This document shows positions 27,909 to 36,752 of a DNA stretch of 64,000 nucleotides, one piece after another. Made by a program: the position numbers and the translations under genes. The stretch covers positions 1-64,000 of the forward strand of contig JAGXKT010000009.1 of the NCBI GenBank assembly GCA_018335035.1. The letters run 5' to 3'. This DNA is from Phycisphaerae bacterium (GTDB taxonomy: Bacteria; Planctomycetota; Phycisphaerae; SM23-33). A model generated the notes under the pieces. That model was not told the origin of the DNA, did no database searches, and saw nothing but the letters and a program-made list of their open reading frames with translations. Each line of letters opens with the position of its first letter. Position 1 is the stretch's first letter.

Positions 27909-28583
27909 TCACGCTTGGCGATCGCTTGATGGTCCTTCGGCGTTGCGAGGCGTGCTGATGCCGGGCGACTCGCCGCTGGCGCCCGCGTCGTGTTCGTACG
28001 CGCTGTGGCGGCTGTAGGTCTTCTCGTAGACGCCTCCGCGCCCGCTAACGCCATTCCACAGCGTGCGACCGATAATTCGCAAATCGAACCATATCCCCAT
28101 CTTGTTGATGTACTCCAGGTCCATCTCGATCTTGTCTTCGATGGGCAACTCACCACGCCCATACGCTTGGGCATAGCCCGTGATGCCCGGACGTACGTCT
28201 AGCCGATGCCTCTGGCGGTCGTCCCAGCGGGCGGCCTGGCGCTCGTACAACGGGCGCGGACCCACCAGCGACATCTGCCCGGCCAGGACATTGAGCAGTT
28301 GAGGCAGCTCGTCCAGGCTCGTCTCGCGCAGCAAGCGGCCGAGGCGGGTCAGGCGGTGGTCGTGCTGCGAGTGCGGCGAGGGGCCGTAGGGGGCCGCGTC
28401 ACTACGCATCGTGCGGTACTTCAATATGGTAAACGCCTTGCCTCGCCGGCCCGCGCGGCGCTGGCGAAACAATGCCGGGCCGCGCGATTCCAGACGAATC
28501 GCAAGCGCGATCAACAGCATCGGCCCGGCCAGCAGCGCCAGGGCTACACTTGCTGCAATGATGTCCGTCAGCCGCTTGACCAT
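27909..28583 (-). CDS. Priming sugar transferase (undecaprenyl-phosphate glycosyl-1-phosphate transferase)
   Basis: The 224-residue protein is a short PglC/WcaJ-type phosphoglycosyltransferase. It has one N-terminal membrane hairpin (VALALLAGPMLLIALAIRL) and the catalytic core: FTILKYRTMRSDA, LTRLGRLLRETSLDELPQLL with the Asp-Glu pair, and MSLVGPRPLYERQ followed by RPGITGYAQAYGRGE. It starts glycan synthesis by moving a sugar 1-phosphate onto undecaprenyl phosphate. It is followed directly by the ATP-grasp gene and preceded after 48 bp by an epimerase, giving a compact glycan operon. Confidence 0.93.
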   Translation of the reverse strand: MVKRLTDIIAASVALALLAGPMLLIALAIRLESRGPALFRQRRAGRRGKAFTILKYRTMRSDAAPYGPSPHSQHDHRLTRLGRLLRETSLDELPQLLNVLAGQMSLVGPRPLYERQAARWDDRQRHRLDVRPGITGYAQAYGRGELPIEDKIEMDLEYINKMGIWFDLRIIGRTLWNGVSGRGGVYEKTYSRHSAYEHDAGASGESPGISTPRNAEGPSSDRQA

Positions 28584-28631
28584 CTGACGTGTCTCGCCGG
28601 GAACCGCAACACAACGGGCAACGCCGGGCCG

Positions 28632-29576
28632 CTAGGCGAGATTCTCGCAATACCAGTCAATTGCCTTGGTCAGCCCTTCGTCGAAGTAGGCGACCGGTGC
28701 ATATCCTAGTATACCATGGGCCCGTGAGATGTCAGCCAGTGAATGCCGCACATCGCCGGGACGGGCATCGGCGTATCGGGCGCCAACATCCATATCGAGA
28801 AGCGCCCGCAACCGCTCGAGAATCGCGTTGAGGGTCGTGCTCGCCTGACAGGCAATGTTGACCGGGCGACCGTCGCACACCTCGCCTGGGGCGTTGGCCG
28901 CCAACCAGTTGGCCTCGCAGACGTTATCGACATAGCAGAAGTCGCGGCTCTGTTCGCCGTCGCCGTAGACGGTTGGCGGCTCGCCGCGAAGCATCCGGCT
29001 GATGAAGGCGGGAATTACGGCCGCATAGGGACCTTGCGGGTCCTGATACGGACCAAAGACGTTGAAGTACCGCAGCGAGAGGGTCTCCATACCGTACACG
29101 GCCGCGTAGCCCTGCATGTAGGCCTCGCCGGCGAGCTTGCTCGCGGCGTACGGGCTGATCGGGCGGGGGACCATGCCCTCGTGCTTTGGCGATTCCCGCT
29201 GGTCGCCGTAGGCGCTGGACGAGGCGGCAAAGATTACGCGCCGGACATCGGCCGCCCGCGCCGCCTCCAGCACAACGATGGTTCCGTTGACGTTGACCTC
29301 GTGACTGGTAACGGGGTCTGCGACGCTGCGCGGCACGGAGCCGAGGGCGGCCTCGTGAAAGACCGCCGCACAGCCGTCGACCGCGCGGTCGACGGCCGGG
29401 CGGTCTCGAACATCAGCGGTTACAAGGTCGATGTCGTCGATGAGGTCGGCGAGGTTCTCGCGCTTGCCGGTGGCGAAATTGTCCAGGACGACAACCTCAT
29501 GGCCCCTTGTCAGAAGGAAACGCACCAGGTTGCAGCCAATGAAGCCGGCACCGCCTGTGACAAGATACTTGCTCAT
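28632..29576 (-). CDS. NAD-dependent sugar epimerase, WbpP-like
   Basis: The 314-residue extended short-chain dehydrogenase has the NAD loop TGGAGFIGCNL near residue 7, the SSSAYG active-site serine region near 125, and the catalytic YAASK near 152 (PYAASKLAGEAYMQGYAAVY). The overall pattern is closest to UDP-N-acetylglucosamine 4-epimerases of the WbpP/VipB kind. ATG 29576 overlaps the preceding gene by 4 bp (ATGA), so it is coupled to it. The exact sugar is uncertain. Confidence 0.88.
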   Translation of the reverse strand: MSKYLVTGGAGFIGCNLVRFLLTRGHEVVVLDNFATGKRENLADLIDDIDLVTADVRDRPAVDRAVDGCAAVFHEAALGSVPRSVADPVTSHEVNVNGTIVVLEAARAADVRRVIFAASSSAYGDQRESPKHEGMVPRPISPYAASKLAGEAYMQGYAAVYGMETLSLRYFNVFGPYQDPQGPYAAVIPAFISRMLRGEPPTVYGDGEQSRDFCYVDNVCEANWLAANAPGEVCDGRPVNIACQASTTLNAILERLRALLDMDVGARYADARPGDVRHSLADISRAHGILGYAPVAYFDEGLTKAIDWYCENLA

Positions 29577-30577
29577 GGTCTCCGTTCGCTCCGGTCTTGC
29601 TGCGCTGTCGCTGCCTGCCCACATGCGTGGGCAATAACCGCTTCCAACGTCTTCCTCAACGTATACGTCGGCTCATAGCCGGTCAGAGCCCTGATCTTTT
29701 TCAAATCCGGCGCGCGGACCTGCATATCCTCGATCCACCGCCCGTAGGCCTGTTCGTAGCTGATGGCACGAATGTCCGAACGGCTGCCGGTCATCTCGAC
29801 GATGCACTCGGCGAGTTGTCGGATGGAGACGGACTCGTCGCTTCCCACGTTGACGACTTGCCCGACGGCCTCCGGGCACGATGCCAACAGCAGCAAAGCC
29901 CGCACCGTGTCAGCCACGTGACAGAAGCATCGCGTCTGTCGACCCGTGCCGTAGACCTCCAGCGGCGCATCGTCCAGCGCCTGACGGATGAACCGCGGCA
30001 CGACCATCCCGTAGCGCCCCTGTTGCCGCGGACCGATCGTGTTAAACAGGCGGCAGATCACCACAGGGAGGTCCCGTTGCTGGTGGTACGCCAGCGCGAG
30101 GAACTCATCCGTCAGCTTGCTGCACGCATAGCTCCACCGCATCGACTGCGTGGAGCCGAGCGTCGTGTCGTCGCCCTCGGCGAAGGGCGGCCGGTTGTTC
30201 TTGCCGTATACCTCCGAGGTCGAAGCCACGATGACGGTGCGCCCGTGGCGGGCGGCCTCAGCCAGAACCGTCTCGGTACCGTTGACGTTCGTCTTGATTG
30301 TGTGGATGGGGCACTCGGCGATCAGGCGGACGCCGACGGCCGCGGCGAGGTGAAAGACGACCTCGCAACGGTCCACGAGCGGCGCGACGACCCCCTGGTC
30401 GCACACGTCGCCTTCGACGAGCTCGAAGTCGCTGCGGCCCGCCAGGGCGGCGAGGTTCGCCCGGGATCCGGTTGACAGATCGTCCAACACGACGACGCGG
30501 CTGGCCCGGGCGTCGAGGATCGCCTCGGCCAGGTGCGAGCCGATGAAGCCGGCGCCGCCTGTGATTAGTGCGTTCAT
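29573..30577 (-). CDS. NAD-dependent sugar epimerase/dehydratase
   Basis: The 334-residue protein is another extended short-chain dehydrogenase: ITGGAGFIGSHL at the N terminus, HLAAAVGVRLI, ASTSEVYGKNN near residue 125, catalytic YACSK near 155 (WSYACSKLTDEFLALAYHQQ), and RLFNTIGPRQQGRYGMV. The TSEVYG and NTIGPRQ patterns are shared with UDP-glucuronate decarboxylases and GDP- or UDP-sugar dehydratases. The two epimerases are not close copies. It is the first gene of the overlapping run epimerase-epimerase-sugar transferase-ATP-grasp-HAD. Confidence 0.85.
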   Translation of the reverse strand: MNALITGGAGFIGSHLAEAILDARASRVVVLDDLSTGSRANLAALAGRSDFELVEGDVCDQGVVAPLVDRCEVVFHLAAAVGVRLIAECPIHTIKTNVNGTETVLAEAARHGRTVIVASTSEVYGKNNRPPFAEGDDTTLGSTQSMRWSYACSKLTDEFLALAYHQQRDLPVVICRLFNTIGPRQQGRYGMVVPRFIRQALDDAPLEVYGTGRQTRCFCHVADTVRALLLLASCPEAVGQVVNVGSDESVSIRQLAECIVEMTGSRSDIRAISYEQAYGRWIEDMQVRAPDLKKIRALTGYEPTYTLRKTLEAVIAHACGQAATAQQDRSERRP

Positions 30578-30694
30578 CGCGTCATCTCGGTTGCAGTGCC
30601 GCGTGTGAGGCGTCGCGGAAACATCTAGTAAAACAGCCGGAGACGGCGGGGTCAACGACGAGCCCGGCGGGCGAATCGCGTGTATCGGCGAGCG

Positions 30695-32344
30695 CTAGTG
30701 CGGCTGTGACGTCTCCGTGTAGATTTCGGCCTGCTCGACGAGACGCCGGTAGAACGCCTCGCCGCCGAGTGCCACGCACCAGGGCAGAATGGCGCCGCGG
30801 GAGTCCCAGTAGTCCAACTCGGCGAGTTGCGTATCGGCGTCGATGCGCCGCAGCGTACGCTCGGTCAGCTTGGCTTCAAGCGACGTAATTTGATGCGAGA
30901 CCTCGCGGATCCGTGGCTGCTTTGGGTCCTCTTGTGCCAGTCGCCGGCGGAGCGTGTCCAGCGAGGCGATGTCTTCGACGATCTCGCCGCAGGCCTCCCG
31001 CTGCCAGGCACATCGCCCGTCCTCGCTTCGGAATGCGTCCAGTCGGCTCCGGGCCTCGTCGGCTGCGTCGCGCCAATGGGCGGCGAGGCCGGCCGCGGGA
31101 ACCGCATCCTGCCCGAACCACTGCGCGAGATGCTCCGGAAGACGAACGGGCGTTTCCAGTTCGCCGAGCCGATCCAGAAGCCGCAGACGGACTCGCAGGA
31201 CCGGCGCCAGCCGTTCGGGCAGCAACTCGTCGGCCACGGACGAGACACCCCGGCGAGCGAGCAGCTTCTCGCCCAGGCGGTGTGAGGCGGGCATGTAAAG
31301 CGAGCCGCGGTAAGGCAGCGCCAGCGGTGCGCCGTCGGCGCCGAGGCGGGCCTGAATCGTCAACAGCACGGCCTTGCCGGCCAGGGCGACGACGCCCTCC
31401 TGCCGCAGCCGGCTGACGGGAAGGCGCCCGTCGGCCAGCGGGAAGCTCCGGTCGCCGATATGCAGCTTGCCGCCGGCGAGCGCCACGCCGCTTCGAACCT
31501 GATGCCCGCGATGGGTGAACACGGCGAACAGCGGCAGCTCGCCGGCCTCGACATCCAGGGGACGCAGCTCGGAATCGGTCTCGGCCAAGGCCTCGTTATA
31601 GAGCCGCGTGGCCTCGGCGTAGTCGCATACGAAGTAGTCCAGAAGGGCCGTCCGTTGGGCGTCGCCTCCGGTGGCGAACAGCGTCGAGGACCAGTCGAGT
31701 TGAACATGCTCATCCACCCAAGAAGCCAGCCAGTGACGATACACGTCCACCAGCCGCGCATCGGCGTGGCGTTCGAGCAGGCGTTCCAGGCGGTCCTGTT
31801 CGGCCGTAAACCACTGGACGGCTCGCTGCTGCGCGGCGGCATCGGCGAAGCGTCGCAGCGTATCGGCCTTGGCGAGGCGAACGAGACGCCGGCAGAAGTC
31901 CTCGACCTCCGCGACGGGCAGGTCCGCGATGGTGCGATGGTGTCGGCGGTCGGCGACATAGCTCGAACCGATGAGTTGCCAGTTATCGCCCGGGGAGAAT
32001 GCATCGTACAGATCATCCACGGACCGCCCGAGACGCTTTGCCAGCGCGCTGGTGGACATCCCGGTCAGCGGCTCCCACGTGCGGATGTCCACAGGCACGC
32101 GTCCGAGGAACTCCGAATAGAACAGCGCGGCGCCCCAGTCCGTGCCGCCGCTGTGGTGATATCGCTCCAGCGACAGCCGCAGATCGGGCGTGTCGACCTG
32201 TGCGCCGGGCGCCGAGAAGGCCATGTCCACGTCCTCGATCAGATGCCGGACGCGGTAGCCCTTGGCGCACAGAGCGTGCAGCTTGGGAACCACGTCCCAG
32301 AGGGGATGGCAGTTCTGGTCGATGCTTACGGCGGTGGGCGTCAT
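30695..32344 (-). CDS. Unrecognised 549-residue protein in glycan gene run
   Basis: The product has no signal peptide and no membrane helix, so it is probably cytoplasmic. The N terminus (SIDQNCHPLWDVVPKLHALC, RVRHLIEDVDMAFSAPGAQV) looks like a folded domain. The middle is helical (about 200-330), and residues about 330-400 contain strands (HRGHQVRSGVALAGGKLHIG). A long charged helical stretch with coiled-coil character ends the protein (about 430-530, SLDTLRRRLAQEDPKQ...). Codon use matches the neighbours. It sits 23 bp downstream of dapF and 117 bp upstream of the epimerases. I do not recognise the family. Confidence 0.75.
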   Translation of the reverse strand: MTPTAVSIDQNCHPLWDVVPKLHALCAKGYRVRHLIEDVDMAFSAPGAQVDTPDLRLSLERYHHSGGTDWGAALFYSEFLGRVPVDIRTWEPLTGMSTSALAKRLGRSVDDLYDAFSPGDNWQLIGSSYVADRRHHRTIADLPVAEVEDFCRRLVRLAKADTLRRFADAAAQQRAVQWFTAEQDRLERLLERHADARLVDVYRHWLASWVDEHVQLDWSSTLFATGGDAQRTALLDYFVCDYAEATRLYNEALAETDSELRPLDVEAGELPLFAVFTHRGHQVRSGVALAGGKLHIGDRSFPLADGRLPVSRLRQEGVVALAGKAVLLTIQARLGADGAPLALPYRGSLYMPASHRLGEKLLARRGVSSVADELLPERLAPVLRVRLRLLDRLGELETPVRLPEHLAQWFGQDAVPAAGLAAHWRDAADEARSRLDAFRSEDGRCAWQREACGEIVEDIASLDTLRRRLAQEDPKQPRIREVSHQITSLEAKLTERTLRRIDADTQLAELDYWDSRGAILPWCVALGGEAFYRRLVEQAEIYTETSQPH

Positions 32345-32367
32345 GCGCGTCTCGAATGCTCGCTGAT

Positions 32368-33372
32368 TCAGGCGTGCCAGGCGCGGCGAGTCAGGTCCGC
32401 GTGAGTCCGGCCCGTGCAGACGAAGCGGACGACGGTCTCCAGGCATACGTCGGAAATAATGCGCTCGCCCGCATCCTGCTCCATGGCGAAGTATACGCGC
32501 AGCACGTCGCCGCCGCGCGAATGGACCCGAATCGGGCGCCTGGCGCGGGTGTACGGCTCCGGCCAGTTGTTCCGCAGGGCGGCGAGGATGGCCGCCGCCG
32601 CCGAGCCGGTGCCGCAGGCGAGCGTTTCACCCTCCACGCCGAACTCGTACGTTCGCAGGGCGATCTCGCCCTCACACAGCACCTGCACGAAATTGGCGTT
32701 CGCGCCGCGCGGCGCGAAGCGCTCGTGGTGGCGGAGCGCCGCCCCCAGGCCGCCCACATCGATCGAATCGATATCGTCGACGTACGTCACCACGTGTGGA
32801 ATGCCCGTTTCGACGTAGTCACACATCAAGTCTCGTCCGGCGGCGGTCAAGGTCAGATCGGTCTGCAGCCGCTGAGGCAGCGAGATGCACACGCGGACGT
32901 ATTGACCGGCCGGACCGGTGCGACCGGGCTCGGCGAGGTCCTGTCCCAGCACGATGCCTGCCGGCGTGAGGATGCGCATGCCGCGTTTGCCCGCTCGGGC
33001 GTCCTCGGCAAGATGGGCCGGGGGGCCCGGCTCGGCCGTCACGCGTTTGGGAGCCAGCCAGTCGGCTTCACCGACCCAGTGCACAAAGCAGGCCGTTCCA
33101 TTGCCGCATAGGGCGCAATCGCTCCCATCGGACTCGACGAAGCGAGCGCCGATGTCGGCGACGTCTTCCATCGTCGGGCGCGTGGAGAAGATGATACCGT
33201 CGCCCCCAATGCCGTGTCCGCGTGAGCACAAGGCCCGCGCGAACGTCCGCTTGCGTTCCGCCGCCGCGTCGGTCGGCTCCAGAAGTGCATCGTAGCTGCC
33301 GTCGCGATTGTCGATGCAAATGAAGTCGTTCCCGCTTGCGGACAGTTTCGCGAAGTCGATCGGTTGGGTCAT
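32368..33372 (-). CDS. dapF: Diaminopimelate epimerase
   Basis: The 334-residue enzyme interconverts LL- and meso-diaminopimelate for peptidoglycan and lysine. Both catalytic cysteines are present, in CALCGNGTACF near residue 90 and ACGTGSAAAAI near 245. The ends of the family are seen too: KLSASGNDFICID at the start and GGDGIIF. Insertions near residues 125-150 make it longer than the usual 275. It lies between two envelope-glycan genes with gaps of about 25 bp. Confidence 0.93.
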   Translation of the reverse strand: MTQPIDFAKLSASGNDFICIDNRDGSYDALLEPTDAAAERKRTFARALCSRGHGIGGDGIIFSTRPTMEDVADIGARFVESDGSDCALCGNGTACFVHWVGEADWLAPKRVTAEPGPPAHLAEDARAGKRGMRILTPAGIVLGQDLAEPGRTGPAGQYVRVCISLPQRLQTDLTLTAAGRDLMCDYVETGIPHVVTYVDDIDSIDVGGLGAALRHHERFAPRGANANFVQVLCEGEIALRTYEFGVEGETLACGTGSAAAAILAALRNNWPEPYTRARRPIRVHSRGGDVLRVYFAMEQDAGERIISDVCLETVVRFVCTGRTHADLTRRAWHA

Positions 33373-33397
33373 GCGGCCGGTGCCTTTCAGTGGGGGG

Positions 33398-35068
33398 CTA
33401 CGGTTCGCCCGGGCGCCTCACGGCGAAGACCATCACCCGCTGCTTGGGGTCGCCACCAGACAAGGCGCCGAAACATTGGTCAAAACGCCGATGCGCCCGC
33501 AAGCGGTCAGGAAGCTTTCGCGCCTTCGCCGCGGTCAGGAAGGCCTCATCCACGGCCACATAATCGTAGCGCCCCGCCCGGCACGCGGCGTACAGGGCAT
33601 CGGGCGAACGCACGTCGCGGGCCCGGAGCATGCGTCGTGTGCGTCGGCGGTGACGGAACTGCGTAACATCCGCGCCGGCATAGAAGGGCTCCCACGGCCC
33701 GGTCGCCAGCACGCGCGGCGGGCGCTCGGGGCCGGTTCGCCGCCAGTGCTCGGCGATCGCCAAGCCCGCCTGTCGGTGAACGCCTTTGCCCTCGTGCAGC
33801 ACGGGAAACGCCAGCGGCAGCGACCCCAGAACAAAGCCACCGGCCCAAAGCGCCGCGACCGAGCGGGACCGTGCCGCCCTCCTGCCGAGCTTGTCTGCGG
33901 CCAGAATCGTCCATCGCGCCAGGACCACGACGCCGGCCCCGGCGGCGACGCCCATCAGCAGGAACGGCATCAGCGTGTGACGGCTGGAGAGGTAATCCGG
34001 ACCACGGCGGACCTCCAGAGCCGTCAGTAACGGCAGCATGACAATCGCGGCCGCGAACATCACCACGTGTCCGCCCCGCCGCGGCGAGACCATCACGGCA
34101 CGCGGCAACGGGATTCGAAGCAGATGGCGGCCGAAGTACGTGCACCACCATAGGACCGTCGCTAAGCTCAGGATGTTGCCTACGCCCGCGCGTCCGCGGT
34201 CGAAGAACCGACGAGCGCCGTCCAGCCAACGCCCCCACGCCGTCTCCACCCACGGGCGAGCCGATGCCATGATCCAGCGTCCGTGCGACACCGCGCCGCA
34301 GCCGATGAAATGCTGCAACGTTTGCTTCTGTGTCAGTTGGCCGACCGCCAACGCGTAGGGCAGAGCGATGACGAGCACGCCGGCGACCAGCGTCCCCGCG
34401 GAGGCCAGTTGCACGAGCCGCCCACGGCGCGTCAATCGGCGAACGCTCAACAGCAGGGCAGCGGCGACCATCGCAGCCAGCAGCGCCTCGGGACGGACGA
34501 GGTAGCCCAGGCCGCTGAGAAGCCCGGCCAACCCAGTCAGCCAGATGGCGCGCGGGCGTTCGCGCCGCAACGCCGTCGCGGCGCCTGTGCTGGTCGCCAC
34601 CGCGAGCAGGGCGAGTGCCACGGCCGGCATGTCGCTCAGAGCGTCGCCGCTGATCTCGATTAGCGGGCCGGAAACGGCGGCAAGCGCGGCCGTGACCCAT
34701 GCAACCCTGCGGTCGAAGACAAACGCGGCGATGACCCACAAAGCGGCCACGATCACAAGTCCGGCGACAGCGGAGACGAGTTGCCCGGCCAAGATCCAGC
34801 CGTCCGGCCAACGGGCGCCGGTCAGCTTGGCTGTCGCCCCGACCAGCATCGAGAACCCCGGGTGGTAGTCGTAGTCGGTAACGACCTCTCGAAGCGGGCG
34901 CCGCGTCAGCTCGCGTGCCATGTGCAGGCGCACCGTGCCGTCGCGTGCGATCGTTTCGGCGCGGAGGATGCAGACCAGACGCAGGCCTCCGCCCAGCAGG
35001 CCCAGCAGCATGCCGACAAGGAGCGTCGTGCGAAGGCGCGGAACGGGATCGCCGGAAGCAGCACGCAT
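33398..35068 (-). CDS. GT39/ArnT-like membrane glycosyltransferase
   Basis: The 556-residue protein has about ten hydrophobic segments and the GT-C fold layout. The first periplasmic loop carries the typical aspartate region (ETIARDGTVRLHMARELTRR, near residues 38-55), followed by DYDYHPGFSMLVG. The C-terminal 130 residues are soluble. Such enzymes take a sugar from a polyprenyl-phosphate donor and add it to protein or lipid in the periplasm. ATG 35068 follows the oxidoreductase stop by 4 bp. No ribosome binding site is strong, which suggests coupling. Confidence 0.8.
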   Translation of the reverse strand: MRAASGDPVPRLRTTLLVGMLLGLLGGGLRLVCILRAETIARDGTVRLHMARELTRRPLREVVTDYDYHPGFSMLVGATAKLTGARWPDGWILAGQLVSAVAGLVIVAALWVIAAFVFDRRVAWVTAALAAVSGPLIEISGDALSDMPAVALALLAVATSTGAATALRRERPRAIWLTGLAGLLSGLGYLVRPEALLAAMVAAALLLSVRRLTRRGRLVQLASAGTLVAGVLVIALPYALAVGQLTQKQTLQHFIGCGAVSHGRWIMASARPWVETAWGRWLDGARRFFDRGRAGVGNILSLATVLWWCTYFGRHLLRIPLPRAVMVSPRRGGHVVMFAAAIVMLPLLTALEVRRGPDYLSSRHTLMPFLLMGVAAGAGVVVLARWTILAADKLGRRAARSRSVAALWAGGFVLGSLPLAFPVLHEGKGVHRQAGLAIAEHWRRTGPERPPRVLATGPWEPFYAGADVTQFRHRRRTRRMLRARDVRSPDALYAACRAGRYDYVAVDEAFLTAAKARKLPDRLRAHRRFDQCFGALSGGDPKQRVMVFAVRRPGEP

Positions 35069-35072
35069 GATC

Positions 35073-36185
35073 TCAGATGTTCTTGCCGAACAGCAGGGCG
35101 TCGGTGAAGCGCCCGACGATCCGCTGGTTGGCGAATAGAAGCGGCAGAAGCATCTGCAGGGACGTGCTCGGTGGACGCAGGTAGTCCCCCAAAGCTGTCT
35201 GCCATTGGTTGCGGAAGTTCTCCAGGGGCTTCTGCGGGTCCTCGCTCGACAGCGCTTCGGCGGCGACCTCGGCGGACAGCAGAGCGGATCGCACGGACGG
35301 CCAGAGCGTCTGGCCGGTAATGGCGCCGGCAAAACCCCCGGCCGTTCCGGCCAGAATACAACGCTTGGCGATGTGCGTTTCCACGTCCAACGCCGCCGAC
35401 GCCGGCGGATGCCAGACCGCCCCGCGGGCGGCGCCGAGCGCCAGCTTGTCCGGCAGAATGCCCGCCGTCTGCAGGTCACCGACAAGGTTGGACAGTTCCG
35501 CGGCGCGGTTTCCGGCCGCCGCCGAAGAGGAGATGATCCGCACGTGCAGCGTCTTGCCGATGACGAATAACAGCCCCATCTCGCTCTGCTCGCGGGCTTC
35601 GACCACGTGCAGCGCGCCGTCCAGGTTGCCCGAGCCGCCGTCCAGCGGGATATCCAGCCCGGTGACGACCAGCGGCGTTGCCGGCGCCGACCGGGCCGGC
35701 AGCGACAGGTCGCTGATGATGTCGCCCGGTCGGCCGTGGGCGACCAAGAGCAGCCGCGCCTCGGTTTGCGTCGATCCGACCACGCGAACGGCGTCTTCGC
35801 CGAGCCGCAGCGTGGGGGCCACGCGCGTCGAGCGACGCGTCGTGCCGGCGTCGCGGGCGGCTTTCCGCAATGCATCGGCGACGGCGCCGCGCGGCGCGAG
35901 ATACCCGAGCACGCCGCGCCTGCGGTAGTCGTGCCGGCGGTCCAGAGCGGCGTTGTGGTAAACGACGCGTTTGAACCCGACGGCGCCGGCGCGGCGCGCC
36001 AGGCCGCTCGGCAGGTGAGGCATGCGGAAGAAATCGCCCGGCACCCAGTCGCTCAACGGGGATTCGACCGGCGCATGCGCGGCCCGAATCAGGACCGTGT
36101 CCCAGCCCTTGCCCGCCAGCCGGGCGGCGGCGGCGCACCCGGCCGCCGTGTCTCCCACCACCGCGATGTCGTACCGATGGGGCAT
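35073..36185 (-). CDS. FAD-dependent oxidoreductase, geranylgeranyl reductase-like
   Basis: The 370-residue protein has the fold order of FAD-dependent reductases and halogenase-like enzymes. The N-terminal nucleotide loop is unusual (VVGDTAAGCAAAARLAGKGW) because Asp and Thr replace the expected glycines of GxGxxG. The later FAD-contacting motif GTAGGFAGAITGQTLWPSVRSA near residue 285 is well kept. It could reduce prenyl chains or modify a sugar or lipid; the substrate is not evident. It is the first gene of the minus-strand run ending at 26188 and is transcribed away from the PEGA lipoprotein. Confidence 0.75.
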   Translation of the reverse strand: MPHRYDIAVVGDTAAGCAAAARLAGKGWDTVLIRAAHAPVESPLSDWVPGDFFRMPHLPSGLARRAGAVGFKRVVYHNAALDRRHDYRRRGVLGYLAPRGAVADALRKAARDAGTTRRSTRVAPTLRLGEDAVRVVGSTQTEARLLLVAHGRPGDIISDLSLPARSAPATPLVVTGLDIPLDGGSGNLDGALHVVEAREQSEMGLLFVIGKTLHVRIISSSAAAGNRAAELSNLVGDLQTAGILPDKLALGAARGAVWHPPASAALDVETHIAKRCILAGTAGGFAGAITGQTLWPSVRSALLSAEVAAEALSSEDPQKPLENFRNQWQTALGDYLRPPSTSLQMLLPLLFANQRIVGRFTDALLFGKNI

Positions 36186-36340
36186 GTGGCCTGATACCCT
36201 AGCGACCGTCACGCCCGCTGGCAACGCCCGCGTCGCTTGCGCGCCAGGTTTTGACTGCGGTTGGCAGGCGCCCGCCGGGGCGACGCAGCGGCATTTTTTG
36301 CGCTTGCCCTCGCCGTGTGCGCCGGGTAGAAGGTCGCGGT

Positions 36341-36748
36341 ATGAGAACGTGGTATGGCCTTGGGGCAATTGTGCTTGCCGTCGCGGCAAGCGGGTGCATC
36401 GAGCGGAAGCTGCAGCTCACGTCGGATCCGCCGGGCGCCACGGTGTGGGTTTCCGGCGTCGAGGTCGGCACCACACCCGTCACCACGCCATTTACGTGGC
36501 ACGGCGAATACGAGATCATCGTCCGCCACGAGGGCTACGACACGGTCAAGGCCGCCCGCAACGTTCCGCCCAGAATCTACGAAGTGCCCCCCCTTGACCT
36601 GCTCAGCGCGCTGGCGCCGTGGACGTACCACGACACGCGGCATTTCCACTTCACGATGAACAAGCTCGATCTGCCGGACGACGCGGAACTGATCGACAGC
36701 GCCCGCCGCATGCGCAGCGAAACGCTCAAGCCGGTCGAGTCGAAATAG
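36341..36748 (+). CDS. PEGA-domain lipoprotein
   Basis: The 135-residue protein has a lipoprotein signal peptide with lipobox AASGC (Cys near residue 19). A PEGA domain follows (residues 23-75, LQLTSDPPGATVWVSGVEVG, TTPVTTPFTWHGEYEIIVRH), a surface beta-sandwich named for its sequence motif. The C-terminal half (YHDTRHFHFTMNKLDLPDD) is not recognised. The start overlaps no other gene; 155 bp separate it from the divergent oxidoreductase. Confidence 0.85.
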   Translation: MRTWYGLGAIVLAVAASGCIERKLQLTSDPPGATVWVSGVEVGTTPVTTPFTWHGEYEIIVRHEGYDTVKAARNVPPRIYEVPPLDLLSALAPWTYHDTRHFHFTMNKLDLPDDAELIDSARRMRSETLKPVESK

Positions 36749-36752
36749 CGTT

